From the NCBI GenBank assembly GCA_004794785.1, contig SJOL01002847.1, forward strand, positions 36,691 through 100,690: a DNA stretch of 64,000 bases, given 5' to 3'. A model generated the notes under the pieces. That model worked only from the letters and a program-made list of their open reading frames with translations, made no database searches and was not told the origin of the DNA. Position 1 is the first letter of the stretch. The number at the start of each line of letters is the position of its first letter. This document shows, one piece after another, positions 63,628 to 64,000 of the stretch. Origin of the DNA: Opisthorchis felineus. Its lineage: Eukaryota > Platyhelminthes > Trematoda > Opisthorchiida > Opisthorchiidae. The translations under genes and the position numbers were made by a program.

Positions 63628-64000
63628 CGGAACCAACAACTTAAAGGCAATTAAGTTAAAGCTCACACAGAGAATTAGTAAATGCACTTTCTCTTCACAT
63701 TTTACCGAACCATTTTGGAATGTTGAGCACTCAGAGTTGGTAAGAGGTGCAACTGATGTTTAAACAAAACTGAAGGATGTATGGGCCACTCCTCCGTTAG
63801 CTAACATTGAAAAGCCAATTTTACGCCACCTGATTTCCGAAATAATTGAACGTTCAAGAGCGTGGCATGTAAAAGCTTGTTGCTGGTCACGCCGCTTTCA
63901 AGACTTTCCCATCAGAAACCCGCCAAAACACCAGATTATAACGCACACAACTCGACTGTACTGTCCTCCGACTTCACCTATCGAAGTCGCCCTATATATA

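Larger units (their letters stand above)
61893..64000 (+). other. Downstream PC intron (5' part)
   Basis: No further PC exon was found: neither an E-x-E-x-G-K-T-L nor an AMKME string appears in any frame I read. It contains reverse R1 sections (63075-63215, 63240-63385) and an ATC microsatellite (63597-63627). The frame 62193-62528 (minus, 111 codons) is unrecognised. Confidence 0.8.

Noticed and set aside
1..64000. CRISPR array, operon structure or prokaryotic ribosome binding sites
   Set aside because: The window is spliced eukaryotic sequence. Repeats are dispersed and variably spaced.

Overview
This window is eukaryotic, gene-poor and intron-rich. It holds the central part of one plus-strand gene, mitochondrial pyruvate carboxylase (PC). 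I assembled 16 exons between 3112 and 61892. Every intron is GT-AG, and the reading frame is continuous across all 15 internal junctions. The exons sum to 2655 nt, or 885 codons. The gene is open at both ends: about 164 N-terminal residues (mitochondrial targeting region and the first part of biotin carboxylase) and roughly 130 C-terminal residues (end of the allosteric domain and the biotinyl domain) lie outside. By established family knowledge the product converts pyruvate, bicarbonate and ATP to oxaloacetate, using a swinging biotin arm in a homotetramer.

Layout: 1-3111 is upstream intron. Window exons 1-7 (3112-29477) encode the biotin carboxylase domain. Exon 8 (35599-35688) is a short linker exon. 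Exons 9-14 (38105-55420) encode the carboxyltransferase barrel and most of its C-terminal extension. Exons 15-16 (57847-61892) encode the start of the tetramerization/allosteric region. 61893-64000 is downstream intron. The introns run from 79 bp to about 8.1 kb, so more than 95% of the window is non-coding.

The introns are full of old transposable-element debris. I see at least nine copies, in both orientations, of a tRNA-headed SINE (A and B boxes visible). There is a second tRNA-headed SINE-like repeat (two copies) and a repeat family (called R1 here) with a conserved actactcataaggttgctg terminus. Also present are a frameshifted Penelope-like element tail with a GIY-YIG nuclease, another GIY-YIG-like remnant, a minus-strand LINE reverse-transcriptase remnant and weaker RT fragments. 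There is also one strikingly clean hairpin (31-nt arms). All of these lie in introns.

Organism: the kilobase introns, the protein similarity and translated repeat signatures that I recall from liver-fluke gene models (for example HRKGATAE-like and [16 protein letters not shown] strings) point to a digenean flatworm, probably an opisthorchiid (Clonorchis/Opisthorchis type). The genus is inference from memory and was not checked by search. I see no second protein-coding gene, no functional tRNA or rRNA, no CRISPR array and no promoter or polyadenylation site that I can support.
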